Positions 1 through 11,439 of a stretch of 64,000 bases of DNA are shown in pieces. Below the pieces are notes generated by a model. It was given only the letters and a program-made list of their open reading frames with translations, had not been told where the DNA came from and made no database searches. Source of the DNA: Rhyacophila brunnea. Its lineage: Eukaryota; Arthropoda; Insecta; Trichoptera; Rhyacophilidae. The stretch lies in assembly GCA_022495005.1 (NCBI GenBank), contig JAGYXB010000795.1, forward strand, positions 1 to 64,000, read 5' to 3'. The position numbers and the translations under genes are program-made. How positions within the stretch are numbered: position 1 is the first letter of the stretch; each line of letters begins with the position of its first letter.

Positions 1-886
1 CTTTAACGTAGGAAGTGTTGAAATGTATAAGATATTTTTTGATCTAGCCGTTGATTGGCTAATATATTTACTGTTGATAGATGTGAAACCCGCAATGGTT
101 AGAATGGTAATACATAATATTAAATTCCACAAGTTTAGTTCTTTCGTTGATATTTATTTTGGTTATACATAACACCATAATCATTACGTGTCTTGCTTTT
201 GTTCTAAACTTACCATAGTCTTGATAATGGTTACCGGTAAATAGTTATTTATCGTTAACTAAAAAAACTTCATTTGTGGATTTTAATATTATGCAATAAT
301 TATTGTAGAATGGAATTCTACCAAAGGAATCTAATCTTAATTAATGAAATGAAATTAAGTTTATCCACAGAATTGTTAATGTGGTATTTATTGTCTAGTT
401 TTTGTATATGAATCCTATTTACTTAATTGATTATGAGGAATAAATATATGATATGTAATTCTTCTGTGATAATTTAATATTGAAGAAACAAATACGTAAA
501 TACTATTGACGATGTCTAAGTAAATAGTATTTACACTTATGAATGTTCAAATTTTGTTATTTTCTTTGATTATGTTGAATATTTTTGGCATTTATTTTCG
601 TTGTTCAAGTAAGACTAGAATAAATTTAGTCGAGACTTATCCAACATATTATGTGATATGGAAATCGTCTGTGTTAATAAATATATTTTTTTTGTTATGA
701 TTATTAAGTTTTCCAATGTGATATGGTTTGTTAGTCATGATGATGTACACATTATGCTGCCAATGTATAATTGATATGAAATATATACCTATTATTTTGC
801 ATACACTGTTGTATTATTTTTTCGGATAAATAAATAAACATGCACACCTTCCAAGCAGTTCTATCTATACAGGTGCACAAAATTGT

Positions 887-1150
887 TCACTTCCATTTGG
901 GATTCAACCCGTTGATAAACCTCGAACTGTGGCTCTTGGATCTTCCGATTATGTTAATATCATTTTCATAAACCAGCAGTTGTGCAGGTTTATTGAATAC
1001 GGTTTCACTGCCATAAGTTATTTTACCAATATATTCATGTGCATAAACAAATGAACATTGTAGACAAAACTGTTCGATAGTTGTATTATATCTGTTTACG
1101 AACATTTTAAATATTTTGATACAAATGTCGAATGTACGAATGGAGAACAT
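887..1150 (-). pseudogene. Reverse-transcriptase remnant, unit 1
   Basis: The minus-strand frame contains QLLVYENDINIIGRSK, which resembles the catalytic palm motif of non-LTR reverse transcriptases (normally Y-A-D-D followed by a D/N-I-x-I-I-G-R type stretch). Here the motif reads Y-E-N-D, so the catalytic aspartate pair is broken. Sequence on both sides of this core does not read as a coherent RT. It is interpreted as a short dead LINE fragment; the family is not resolved. Confidence 0.45.
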
Positions 1151-1822
1151 TATTCACATACGGATATTCTTCGTCTTAACTAGCCTTTATTAAAATCACA
1201 TAGACTTCATTCTGGACACGCACTACATATTTTGTCTGCTATTTTGAACGTGCATCGCTTCAAACAGTGCTGTCCTGATGATGGTGTCATAATATGCTTA
1301 TTATGCTGTTCTGAAGTCTACAGATAATGTGGAATATAATAAATACTATTACACTGCCCTTCCAAGGAAGAAGGCAGTAACTCGTAAAATTTGTGAAATT
1401 TATTTATGAATGCCATCCGTCAGGTAATTTTGAAAGCTACCTTATTGTATTTTTCACACTTTCAAATATTTCAGTTTTATGTCTGATTTTAATAATGAAA
1501 ACTTTATAACAAAGTCTACAGGACCAAATGATACGACGTGGTCCTGCGACCTTGTCCTGCAGAATTCATAATATTATGCATTGCGCCAGATAACGAACTG
1601 AAATAATGACAACTACAACACACTAAATATAGAAGAAGCCCTTCAAATATCAGAAATAAATAATAAACAGTATTAATAATTAATAGGGATTTCTTTAAAT
1701 TTATTCAACACCGCATTCAAATTTATTATATATAAAGAAGACTTCCATTGAGAATCAATATTCGACCACTTCAAAATGTCTTATATCATATAAACACAAT
1801 TTTCTAGTTTATTATGTATATA

Positions 1823-2407
1823 CAGTACTCTCTCAGTAATCCGCCACCCCAAAAACCAGACAAGTGTCCAGTTAGTGAAAGTGGCGGATTATAGTGCATA
1901 CATACAAAATATGGTCAAAATTAAAACAAGTATTTTGTAAAATAGTTTTTTTGAGAAATTTATACTAGAAAATTATGATTTTATTTATAATCAAAATCAA
2001 GTATTTACTAAATTATACATTACAGTAAATCACTTGACACGACCAGTTGTTCAGGTGAGGCAGATATTCTTGAATGGCATAGGATTCCTGGCTTTCCCTA
2101 TGACCAAAAGCTTCAGTTTGTGTGTTCCAGTTGTATTGGAGCATGGTATAATTGTGATGCGGTCCTTGGGCACTTTCCTCCCTGGTACATTACTTTCTTC
2201 GCGATGAACGTACATTTTACGAAGGAGAAGTTTCCAAGATAAACTCGTCTCATCTGCGTTGTATACTTGTACGCGGTGGACTACTGAATTTGACAATCGA
2301 ATACCAGCAAATTATAGAGCTTGAGTTTGTGCTTTCAACTAGTAAAAATAACAGCGGATTATAGTAGTTGTCGGATAATCGAGCGGCGGATTACTGAGAG
2401 TGTTCTG
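1823..2407 (-). mobile_element. Tigger/pogo-like DNA element, non-autonomous, unit 1
   Basis: The ends are imperfect inverted repeats: 1823 onward reads CAGTACTCTCTCAGTAATCC, and the complement of the right end (2385-2407) reads CAGAACACTCTCAGTAATCC. TA dinucleotides flank both sides (1821-1822 and 2408-2409), as expected for Tc1/mariner-superfamily insertion. The 585-bp body keeps only about 80 codons of a transposase, on the minus strand, so it cannot move by itself. Confidence 0.9.
2051..2296 (-). pseudogene. Tigger/jerky-type DDE transposase fragment, unit 1
   Basis: The peptide contains VYNADETSLSWKLLLRKMYV, then PGRKVPKDRITIIPCSNTTG and THKLKLLVIGKARNP. This string matches the central part of the DDE endonuclease domain of Tigger/pogo (jerky, CENP-B-related) transposases, including the D of NADET. 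Family members are around 500 residues or more, so only a fragment remains, with no N-terminal DNA-binding domain. The fragment reads without frameshift and lies inside the TIR-bounded element 1823-2407. Confidence 0.88.
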
Positions 2408-2645
2408 TAAGTGTATAAAGTATATAAATTAGTAACAGTCACGCTTCACGAAGATATCCTCCCGGTCGAACCAAGACGACCATAACAATACTATAACTGG
2501 AAATGCACCAAATGTAAAACACATGGGTGGTAGTCATTTCGTAATTTATTATTCGGATCGCTAGCATCCGTTTTTGTCGTCCGCGCTTTCTTGTCTTTTA
2601 GAGATGCCGCATATGATTATTAAAGTAAACAGTGGATGTCCCAGA

Positions 2646-3957
2646 CAGCGGCGGCTCCTCTAATATCATCCAAGTGCTATGCACTGCCAGCATTTTTGAA
2701 GACATCACTCAACTTTTCATTGTTATTCATGTGTATCACTCACTTCGCGAAGTAGAACATGTAGCAGTATTATGAACAATACTCCGTGCGCAAAGCGATT
2801 GCGATCCAAATGGATTTTCAGTTTGCACAGGATTACAATGAGGCCATTGTATACTTCTTAAACGGTTCTCCAATGTTCCTGTGGTAGCGTTTTGTGTAGC
2901 ATTTTTTACACACTTTATGATCGGCGCACGAAATTAGGACTCTAGAAAAAAAAACGCCAGTTTCTGTTTTATAACAATGTAGGCGAGTTAATTTTTAACA
3001 ATTTCACATTTAAGATTTAATGAATCGCCAAACTTTTACGAAAATACTAACTCCCGCATTTATTTCTAAACCACTCAAATACATTCAATCAAAATTCAAA
3101 AAAACACAGCAGCACTACATGAGTAGTAGGTCGTAGCTGAATAATAAATAAGAACGATAATATAAGAGAAACATACTTTTAATGACATATAAATATATCA
3201 GAAATAAATCTGAGTTTGAAGGAACGCTGATTTACAATATAAATATTACCCACGCAATGTTAGTTTATTTTATAATTTCATTTAAATTAATAATAATGTA
3301 AAATTTAAGAAAAAAACATACTGCTTTTCACTATTAACAAAGTGACCAAACGTCCGTCATCCGTTTTTAGAACGGTTCATATTTGGCTGACGCATTCATT
3401 GTTCGAGCGTAAAGCCATAAACCGTGACATTTATTTTTCTTTATTGATATTAAATCATTTTAACTGTTTAAAAACTTTTTTAAGAAATAGAATAAAAAAA
3501 CAGAGACATATTTAATTTACCTTCTGAGAAGTTCGACGTTTCAGATACGTATTAGTGCACGATACGCTATGATATTATTTTAGCTTATTGACACGGCAGC
3601 CTTCGGTGATTAAGGTTATCATGAAGAGACGCTTTACGACCTTTACGTGGCTAGGACAAATGTTCCTGATGCCGCCAAAGAGTGTGACACTTCATACCCT
3701 TATGGCACAGCCTCAAGGGTTCCGTTGCCATGGCCAGCCCTCCCTCACCCTGCAGCGGTGCTACAAAAGCAACCTACGTGCTGCAAAAAGCGACCTACGT
3801 GCTGCAGGTCTGACATGGCGGGAGGCGCAAGAGTTGGCGTTGGACCGAGGGAAGTGGCGCGAACTTGTGCATGCAGTATGCCCCAATGCTGGGTATAGAA
3901 GGTAAACCATTGCACACTACCAGAAAATGCTATTCTGAAGACCACCGGCCGCCACTG
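2646..3957. mobile_element. hAT-like insertion with LINE fragment inside, unit 1
   Basis: It starts CAGCGGCGGCTC and ends GGCCGCCACTG, so the terminal inverted repeats agree at 9 of the first 10 bases. The flanks are GTCCCAGA (2638-2645) and GTTCCAGA (3958-3965), an 8-bp target duplication with one mismatch, typical of hAT. The 1.3-kb body contains no transposase but includes the 3' end of a LINE ORF at 3588-3905. It interrupts repeat F. The equivalent site in unit 3 is empty and looks like a footprint (28422-28436). Confidence 0.72.
3588..3905 (+). pseudogene. Non-LTR retrotransposon ORF2 C-terminus, unit 1
   Basis: The end of the frame reads DLRAAGLTWREAQELALDRG and then KWRELVHAVCPNAGYRR. 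This is the characteristic C-terminal tail after the reverse transcriptase in many LINEs (aspartate-rich AGLTW..A..LA.DR..WR..V..LC pattern). Upstream FTWLGQMF.MP and Q..G.P.LTLQR keep the order of the usual WLGHV.RMP...RGRP...R stretch, with substitutions. A short internal duplication (CAACCTACGTGCTGCAAAA then CGACCTACGTGCTGCAGGT) adds a repeated LRAA. The rest of the LINE is missing, so it is not functional. Confidence 0.75.
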
Positions 3958-4539
3958 GTTCCAGATAGTTGCATTAATTTTATGAGTGACTCGGGTCTAG
4001 TGGGGCCAATCCAGCGAACAGAAGGCTGTTCGACGACCAAATCATCCGGATTAGTGACTATCCATACGCTATCCATTTCTCTACAACATAGGCATTGTAA
4101 GTTAAGGTCCTGCCGTCATCGTCGTCAATAATACCTAATTTAAATTTAAAAATGTTGAGAATTATTGTAAATAAAAATTTTAATTGCTGACTCACAAGTC
4201 TTATTTTGTATACCTACCTTAATTATCAATTAAAAAAATAATAAATACCTAGTGGATTAAAATTAAAATAAGTTACCGTACATAAACTGGGGTAAAATTA
4301 TACCACTTTTACATTATTTTTAAATCCTAATTCCTATACCTAATTTAAATTTCAAAATGTTGAGAATTATTGTAAATGAATATTTTATTTAATTGATTGT
4401 ATCAAACACATGTATCTTTTTAATAAATTTAATATTACTATAATGAAATAATTTGAAAATAATTTAAAAGAAACAAGCCATGAGCGTTTTGGCGTATGGC
4501 AATAAAATAGCTCTTTGAAGTTCATTCTTATCTATGGTT

Positions 4540-4615
4540 CATTCGTCAAAATATTTGACAGCGCGCCGGCGTCGCTAAATCTAAATCCTCTTTGTGTTTG
4601 GTTTTTATAACATCG
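4540..4615 (+). promoter_or_regulatory. Probable first noncoding exon and core promoter, gene copy 1
   Basis: A GC-richer patch (GACAGCGCGCCGGCGTCGC) is followed by a strong donor, CATCG|GTAAGT, at 4615/4616. TTCATTC motifs at 4521-4545 fit an arthropod initiator. The only ATG nearby (CTATGG at about 4533) opens a short frame ending in TAA, so this exon is read as 5' UTR that splices to the acceptor at 5321-5322. No TATA box is seen at a clear distance. The call rests on splice-signal logic, not on transcripts. Confidence 0.45.
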
Positions 4616-4966
4616 GTAAGTATTTTGTGCTTGTCAACTTGATTTTCTATATTGTTTATATTAAAAATACCCACCGACAATCTCCGATATCATCATTAGC
4701 CCGATAAACAGTATATATCATACGTTATGAACGACTTCAAAAACAATTGCATCGGCTGTCAGTTTATATTTCAAAGCGAGTTATTTATGCAATTTTATAT
4801 AAATTATCAGGTTATAGACTTTCAGTAGGTTACTCTTATATGTAATATTAAATAATTCATAACCGTCAACATTCTTTCATATGTAGGTATGCTGTGGTTT
4901 CTATACTTTACTTTTAGGTTATAGGTTAGAACTGTTATAAAATTATCTGTTTTGTTTAATATGCAG

Positions 4967-5003
4967 ATAACCAAATACCGCAATGGAGACTTGGTTAACT
5001 TGA
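4967..5003 (+). pseudogene. Decayed duplicate of coding exon 2, copy 1 (also 17502-17538)
   Basis: The acceptor TTTAATATGCAG and the first 24 or so bases match real exon 2 at 5323, including the start context GCAATGGAGA. The frame then reads MET-WLT and stops (TGA at 5001). It could act as a decoy acceptor or be skipped. The unit 2 equivalent is unchanged. Confidence 0.6.
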
Positions 5004-5338
5004 TTGTATATATTGATTACCATAAAAACATCATTGTCAGTGATATAATTATCCTGAAAAAGTGATATTTCATATATTGTCAATGATATTAAAATCAATG
5101 CCATAGCATAGGCTGTCAGTTTGTCTTTTAATCGCAAGTTATTTATGTAATTCCTATAAACTCTGAGATTATAGTCATCCAGTCAATTACTGTTATTTGT
5201 TCATATTATTAAATAATTCTTAACCCTCAACATTCTTGTATTAAACTACGGTGTGAATATACTTTCCTTTAAGGTTAGAATGGCGAAACTTTAAAAAATA
5301 ATCTGTTTTGTTTAATATGCAGATAACCAAATACCGCA

Positions 5339-8300
5339 ATGGAGAATTGGTCAGACGCAGCGATTGACGAAATATTAGATGCATACTTACCGCGACATGA
5401 AGAAGAAATTCCAAATTTGGATTTTGACATTTCATTTTTAGACAACACATATCCAACCCTCGTAGAAGCGATAGATTTGCACTCAATTGATTATATTCCT
5501 CCAGTATTACGCGACTCAACAAAATTGCCATATGTGTTCATGGATTGTATAGATGACTCCTTCGCAGTTTCGTCCACGGTTATAGTCGTAGATGATAATG
5601 CAAAGGAACTCTTGTCATCATTTACTTTACCTGAGGAGTCACCGAAGCGGGTAAGTTATGGAAATATTTGATATATATTATTTGAGCTCTAATTTGTGCT
5701 TGTCAATCTGATCATACATATTGATTAGGTATTGTAATTACCCCGATAAACAATATATTTCATATACTATCAATATAGCATCGGATGGCAACACTGGCGA
5801 CAGGGAACCGACACTGAGAGAAAAAACAATTTGACAGAAATAAGCCGGCTCTCACATCAAAACTGCCGAACAAAATTTCCGAGAACTGAGATCCAGTGTT
5901 GCTGGTGAATACCGCGCACATCTACCTAGCGACAGTTGCCCGTAGCCTTCGAAACATATAGATATTTGAATGCAGTAATCGGCGAGCCGGTATAGGAATG
6001 ACCAATTCGTGGGTGTTCGCATGTGACTTCGACCCTTGGACTCGGAGCCCGAGAAGGATGCAGCTTGTCGATTGCAACAACCAGATGTTTTTTTCAAGCG
6101 AAACAGTCGCATTCGACCAATCTGCGGAGCTCCATTTGACAATGTGTGTTTTGTTATTTGTGTTGAATAACGACGACGTCACATTGACGTATTCGACACG
6201 TTTTAAGGCGAGACGTGTTTTGATGTGAGAGTCGGCTTACAGTTATTCCCGTGCAAACTGGCAACGGAGACGCATATCCGAACGGATGAGTATACCCAAA
6301 AGTGAAAATTTAATGAACGTTAGGATGCGTTCTCAGTTTATATTTCAAAGCGAGTTATTTATGCAATTTCATATAAATTATTCGATATAATTTAAATAAT
6401 TCATGACTGTCAAAATTCTTGTATCAACCGAACATTGTGAGTTCAAAAATTGACTTTAAGGCTTAATGAGTAACTTGTTAAAATTAATTTTTATTATTTA
6501 ATACACAGGTAACCACAAATGATAATGATCTAGGTTTGGTTGAGCATTACCCTGATATTGAAATAGATCTGGATAGTGGTTATGTAACAACTTCAGAAGG
6601 TACGACAAGCGCTGAAATTGTTGACGCCGGCAAAACCTTCAGTGTTGAAGACCCGCAGTCTGTATTTTGTAAACTCCCGTCAAATGACCCAGTGAATTTA
6701 CCTTACATATATAAGGATGATGTCGATAAGCCTTTCACTGTTTCTACACCAGTAATAGAAGAAATTGTGTCAGTCTCAGATGTCTGTCATGACTCCATGG
6801 AGTTTCCATATATGTTCATGGATTACACGGATAACTCCTTCACGGTTCCTTCCACAGTAATATGCATGGAAGATAATGCAAATGAACTCTTGTCATCGGA
6901 GAAATCACCGAAGCGGGTAAGCGATTTTTTTATGCGCACACGTTCATTATAATAATGCCTGGTAAATCTATTCATTTGAGTCTATCCACTGTTGACTGAC
7001 TTCTATATCGTGGCTTAAACCAGAAGTCACCGCAGTTGAGAATAAGAGATTGTCATTATTGCTGAAGAAAATTGCCCAAATTTTATCAGGTTTTAATTAA
7101 TGGTGTTTATAATACAATGTATGATTTTGGGCCATTAGGGTCAAAAGTATCAAATGTATCAAAATTTTTCGCAGTTTTGAGTTTCGTATGGTACTGGACA
7201 TAAAATAACATATTACGTTTAGTCACAAATAGACAAGAGAAAGGGAGAAAGAGAGACAAAAAGTTCATCAGTTAAAATATAGTTCAATACGTCATATCTC
7301 GTGAAAATACTTTCTTGTTAATGTCAGTGGAATGTAAATTCATTTGTTTTTGGGGTCTACTGTAAAGTAAGACAATGAGATACATTTTTTGACCCTATTA
7401 GGCCGATTTATTATGTATTGTTACTTAAATGCAAGGAATTACACAATATTCTCCAGTTTCGTATCCCCACTAGATATATCAAAAATTGTTACTACAGTGA
7501 AACCCCGATTCTACGTTTTTCAAGGGACCCTAAAAAAGTGATAAATGCGGGATACTGTTATGTATATGTTCCTTTATTGAGATGCAAAATTAATGCTGAA
7601 TTTTGATTATTCTGGTCGAAATTAAATGAGGTTTTTCAAATTTTTCAGGTTTCGAAATCTAATCCTAGTCGAAGAGTGGTGAAAGCAAAGGCCACGACAA
7701 ACGGTGGAGTAAGTAATATTTATTTTTGATTTTTCTTTTATCTCGGTTTGTAACGTGGTTGTGATGATGATAACACCCACAGTGCATCTACATTGACCTA
7801 GTTCATAGAACGGCCATCTTTAATTAAGAAGCCATGGGAAAAATGCATATTGTTTTTTAAAATATGTATTTGATCCAGTGGAAGGACCCAACGAGGTGGG
7901 CAAATGGCTTAGATTATTCTCCGTAGAAACGTCTATTAGTAAAATCTCCATTCTGTGGAGGCCGATATTCTTTGCTTATGCGCCGGCTAGACGCTCATTC
8001 ACATCACACCACAAACTAACCTGCGCAAACCGGTTTGTATGGACGGGAAAACTGTAGGTCGCGCAAACCAAAAAGTGTTCCGCTAACGCCCACGGTGGCC
8101 GCGCGGCTTAAGCGTTGGACTATAACGCTGTGGGTCCCAGGTTCGAATCCTGGGTCTGACAAGTACACATATTGTTTTTTCAATTTGTTTGTGTCAGGGT
8201 ATGGACCTAATAGGTTGAGCAAGTGGCTGACATCCATTTCTCGTAAAAAACAAAATCTGTCAATACAAACCTCTACTCTGTGGAGGCCCATATGATTCTA

Positions 8301-11079
8301 TTTGGATCGGACATGGTCGAAAGAAAAAGAAGAAAAAAAAATTTTTGCACAAACTATACCGCGCAGGCAAGTCGATGCTGTCTGGCCGGTGCATCAAGAT
8401 CCGAGCATGGTAATTTACTAGTAACATTGATAGCAATTCATCACTCAGATTATACAACTAAAATAATATACTGATGGTTAAGAAACGAGACCTCATAAGT
8501 GACAAAATAACAACATTACAGGAGAGGAAAAGATCTTGCCTGCACACTATGTGTTTGATATTTGATGTTACAAATCAATGTCTTTGTCATCTATAATTGT
8601 GAATGTATGTATGTAGTATGAGGATTACTTGCATGCATCTGACAGGTGGCTGGCGGCAAATATAATGACGCATTTACGTGTTATCATTAGTTTTATAGTA
8701 GATACGAGATATCATTTCAAATAATATTTTTAGGAGCTAAATATTTTGAGCTTTCGTCGGAAGATGCCGATACTACTACTATGTATATTCAATAATGCAA
8801 AAAACTTATTTTTATAAAATGTCACTTCCGGGGTATCGTTTCTTAACGGCCCACATGTTCAGCGTAGGTCAAAATGGAGCTTTTATGGTATTTTCAGAAC
8901 ATATCCCTGGACATTCCTTAAACGTTGTAGATAATCTATTTGTATAATTTTGAAGTCTTATTATCCTTTATATTTATTTTAAACATTTGATGACTGCATA
9001 AAGTATTTTTAATACATAAAAGAGTGTTTTTTTAAACCTCTCGCTCTAATGTTTTAGAATATAGTCATATTTCAGTACGTCCATGTGCAGTGGTGTTAAG
9101 ATTTTTTAAATTTATTAATTTTTAAACGCATTTACAAAACCATTAGTAAAATTAATGTTGACATTATATAGTGACATATTTACGATAAAAAATTTTATTT
9201 TATATATAATCTTTGTGATCCTAAATTTGACAAGAATTAGGCATTTTATTATTCAAAAAATGGGCACGATTAACACATTTGAAGATAATTCTAAAGATAC
9301 TGATTATAAGCGTTGTCTTTGACCATTCAAATGTGGTAAACACCCTACGAATAATGATTGCTTTATAATAATTATTGACCTAAGAATAAGGTAGTATTTT
9401 TTTGACATACGTCATTTCTATTGGCATTTCCCAGTAGTTAAGCTATGCAAAATTAATGCTGATTTTTGATTATTCTGGTCGAAATTAAATGAGGTTTTTC
9501 AAATTTTTCAGGTTTCGAAATCTAATCCTAGTCGAAGAGTGGTGAAAGCAAAGGCCACGACAAACGGTGGAGTAAGTAATATTTATTTTTGATTTTTCTT
9601 TTATCTCGGTTTGTAACGTGGTTGTGATGATGATAACACCCACAGTGCATCTACATTGACCTAGTTCATAGAACGGCCATCTTTAATTAAGAAGCCGTGG
9701 GAAAAATGCATATTGTTTTTTAAAATATGTATTTGATCCAGTGGAAGGACCCAACGAGGTGGGCAAATGGCTTAGATTATTCTCCGTAGAAACGTCTATT
9801 AGTATAATCTCCATTCTGTGGAGGCCGATATTCTTTGCTTATGCGCCGGCTAGACGCTCATTCACATCATTCATTTCTCGTAAAAAACAAAATCTGTCAA
9901 TACAAACCTCTACTCTGTGGAGGCCCATATGATTCTATTTGGATCGGACATGATCGAAAGAAAAAGAAGAAAAAAAAAATTTTGCACAAACTATACCGCG
10001 CAGGTAAGTCGATGCTGTCTAGCCGGTGCATCAAGATCCGAGCATGGTAATTTACTAGTAACATTGATAGCAATTCATCACTCAGATTATACAACTAAAA
10101 TAATATACCGATGGTTAAGAAACGAGACTCATAAGTGACAAAATAACAACATTACAGGAGAGGAAAAGATCTTGCCTGCACACTATGTGTTTGATATTTG
10201 ATGTTACAAATCAATGTCTTTGTCATCTATAATTGTGAATGTATGTATGTAGTATGAGGATTACTTGCATGCATCTGACAGGTGGCTGGCGGCAAATATA
10301 ATGACGCATTTACGTGTTATCATTAGTTTTATAGTAGATACGAGATATCATTTCAAATAATATTTTTAGGAGCTAAATATTTTGAGCTTTCGTCGGAAGA
10401 TGCCGATACTACTACTATGTATATTCAATAATGCAAAAAACTTATTTTGAACAAAATGTCACTCCGGGTACGTTTAACGGCCCACATGCTCAGCGTACGT
10501 CAAAATGGAGCTTTTATGCTATTTTCAAAGCATGATCCTGGACATTCCTTAAACGTTGTAGATAATCTATTTATTTGAAGTCTTATTATCCTTTATATTT
10601 ATTTTAAACATTTGATGACTGCATAAAGTATTTTTATTACATAAAATAGTATTATTTTAAACCTCTCGCTCTAATGTTTTAGAATATAGTCATATTTCAG
10701 TACATGCATGTGCAGTAGTGTTAAGATTTTTACGTTTATTAATTTTTAAATGCATTTACAAAACCATTAGTAAAATACGTTGACATTATATAGTGACATA
10801 TTTTACTTATAAAAAATATTTATATATAATCTTTTGTATCCTAAATTTGCCTAATGCCTAATGCCTAAGCATTTTATTATTCAAAAATGGGTATCGATTA
10901 ATGTATTTGAAGATAATTCTAAAGATACTGATTATAAGCGATGTCTGACATTCTATACAAATGGAGCAATTTAATGAGAAATCAATTCATCGGCTAGATC
11001 TGAGAAAATAAATCACACTTACCAGCATTTACAGCTTACTTGCGAGATATTTAATTAAGTATTGTTTTTTCAGGCTTAA
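5339..11079 (+). CDS. Uncharacterised acidic multi-exon protein, copy 1 (premature stop)
   Basis: Coding exons: 5339-5650, 6509-6916, 7649-7708, 9512-9571, then 11074-11133 and 11860-11871 if unbroken. All introns are GT-AG and phase 0. The ATG at 5339 lies 16 bases after the acceptor and begins MENWSDAAIDEILDAYLPRH. The protein is acidic through exons 2-3, which repeat a motif three times: LPYVFMDCIDDSFAVSSTVI, LPYIYKDDVDKPFTVSTPVI and FPYMFMDYTDNSFTVPSTVI. The two long exons both end in SPKR. Two identical 20-residue basic modules follow, VSKSNPSRRVVKAKATTNGG, from a duplicated 60-nt exon. Exon 5 begins GCT TAA, so translation would end at 281 residues; copy 2 has TAC here. No signal peptide, membrane segment or known domain was recognised, and the function is unknown. 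The gene could be active as a shortened form or be a recent pseudogene. Confidence 0.68.
5843..6237. mobile_element. TA-flanked MITE in intron 2, gene copy 1
   Basis: The inverted ends begin AGCCGGCTCTCACATCAAAA at 5843 and AGCCGACTCTCACATCAAAA on the complement from 6237, with one mismatch. TA lies outside both ends (5841-5842 and 6238-6239). The 395-bp body is GC-richer than the intron and has no recognisable transposase. Open frames inside it on both strands are not supported as genes. It lies in the intron between coding exons 2 and 3. Confidence 0.85.
7884..7970 (+). mobile_element. Diverged SINE body (also 9746-9832, 20460-20546, 22322-22408)
   Basis: GGACCCAACGAGGTGGGCAA through CTGTGGAGGCC parallels the body of the SINE at 8091-8338 (GGACCTAATAGGTTGAGCAA through CTGTGGAGGCC) with many substitutions. 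It has no tRNA-like head. Confidence 0.55.
8091..8338 (+). mobile_element. tRNA-derived SINE, unit 1
   Basis: A Pol III box A (TGGCCGCGCGG, 8096-8106) and a perfect box B (GGTTCGAATCC, 8140-8150) are followed by a non-tRNA body (GGACCTAATAGGTTGAGCAA ... CTCTGTGGAGGCCCATATGA) and an A/G-rich tail at about 8320-8338. The head resembles tRNA-Ser (GGTGGCCG.GCGG and GCGTTGGACT), although the anticodon arm no longer gives a reliable anticodon. Relatives occur at 37430-37663, 47899-48035 and 53525-53703. It is not a working tRNA gene. Confidence 0.88.
9445..10947 (+). repeat. Intragenic duplication, right copy (exon 4b), copy 1
   Basis: Second copy of 7582-9322. Exon 4b (9512-9571) is base-for-base the same as exon 4a. 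The copy lacks about 220 bp including the SINE head: CATTCACATCA joins directly to TTCATTTCTCG. The part from about 10440 onward differs from its unit 2 counterpart by many small changes. Confidence 0.9.
9868..9990 (+). mobile_element. Headless SINE copy, unit 1 (also 22444-22566)
   Basis: The same SINE body from TTTCTCGTAAAAAACAAAAT onward, including CTCTGTGGAGGCCCATATGA and the A/G-rich tail. The tRNA-like head is missing because of the deletion in the right intragenic duplicate. Confidence 0.8.
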
Positions 11080-11439
11080 AATACTCATAGCAGAGCCGCA
11101 TTCATTAAGGAAATTGTCATGATGGACCCAAAGGTAATTATTGCCTTGCCGCTCTACCTACAGGCCAAATATATATTGAATTTGCTTACAATGGTTGGTT
11201 AATCTACTGAATTGGTTCAGTCAGTAAAACATGGGACTGGTATGTGTATGTTTTAGTGAGCGTTTGGACATTGTGAGTTAACCATATTTTGCTGTGTTAT
11301 AGTTGAACATGACTAATGGTAAATTCAGATTTTAAAATGTCATTCACTGCCAAGATATATTAAAATTTTTCTTTTCGTATGTCAGTAGGGTGCATAAAAC
11401 AACATATAAACAAACACACATAATATCTCTCATTATTTT

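Larger units (their letters stand above)
2530..4130 (+). repeat. Dispersed repeat F, split by a hAT-like insertion (unit 1; also 15065-16665)
   Basis: The flanks 2530-2645 and 3958-4130 join into one repeat if the insertion at 2646-3957 is removed. A diverged uninterrupted relative lies at about 46420-46675 (shared landmarks GTCGTCCGCG, ATTAAAG, CCAGATA, TTTATGAGTG), and another stretch abuts the array at 28430-28605. The nature of the repeat is unknown; it carries no recognisable coding sequence. Confidence 0.7.
4690..6508 (+). repeat. Three related intron-acceptor modules in gene copy 1 (also 17225-19084)
   Basis: Three stretches share the order CTGTCAGTTT or CTCAGTTT, a GAGTTATTTATG-type box, ATTAAATAATTC-type sequence, CATTCTTG-type sequence, a pyrimidine/AT tract and an AG acceptor. 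They are about 4750-4966, 5105-5322 and 6330-6508. Each sits directly upstream of an exon: a decayed one at 4967, the real exon 2 at 5323 and the real exon 3 at 6509. This indicates duplication of intron plus exon as a block. The first two acceptors share about 40 near-identical bases around TAATATGCAG|ATAACC. Confidence 0.7.
7582..9322 (+). repeat. Intragenic duplication, left copy (exon 4a), copy 1
   Basis: Begins ATGCAAAATTAATGCTGA and runs through exon 4a, SINE-derived sequence and about 1 kb of intron to GATTATAAGCG. The same order recurs at 9445-10947 with an offset of 1863 at the exon. This copy contains the tRNA-like SINE head that the right copy lacks. About 120 bp of unique sequence separates the two copies. 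A reverse-complement fragment of the distal part also lies outside the array at 32208-32447, so part of the segment is itself a dispersed repeat. Confidence 0.9.

Noticed and set aside
5852..6228. Three open frames (76-96 codons) in the intron of the gene
   Set aside because: All lie inside the TIR-bounded MITE at 5843-6237, overlap one another on both strands and show no motif.
8091..8160. Functional tRNA gene
   Set aside because: Boxes A and B are present, but the sequence runs into a shared non-tRNA body and tail and recurs as a family, so it is a SINE head.
8016..8474. Overlapping open frames of 64-91 codons on both strands
   Set aside because: They are translations of the tRNA-derived SINE and its A/G-rich tail. 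The same frames recur at every SINE copy, and the peptides are low complexity.
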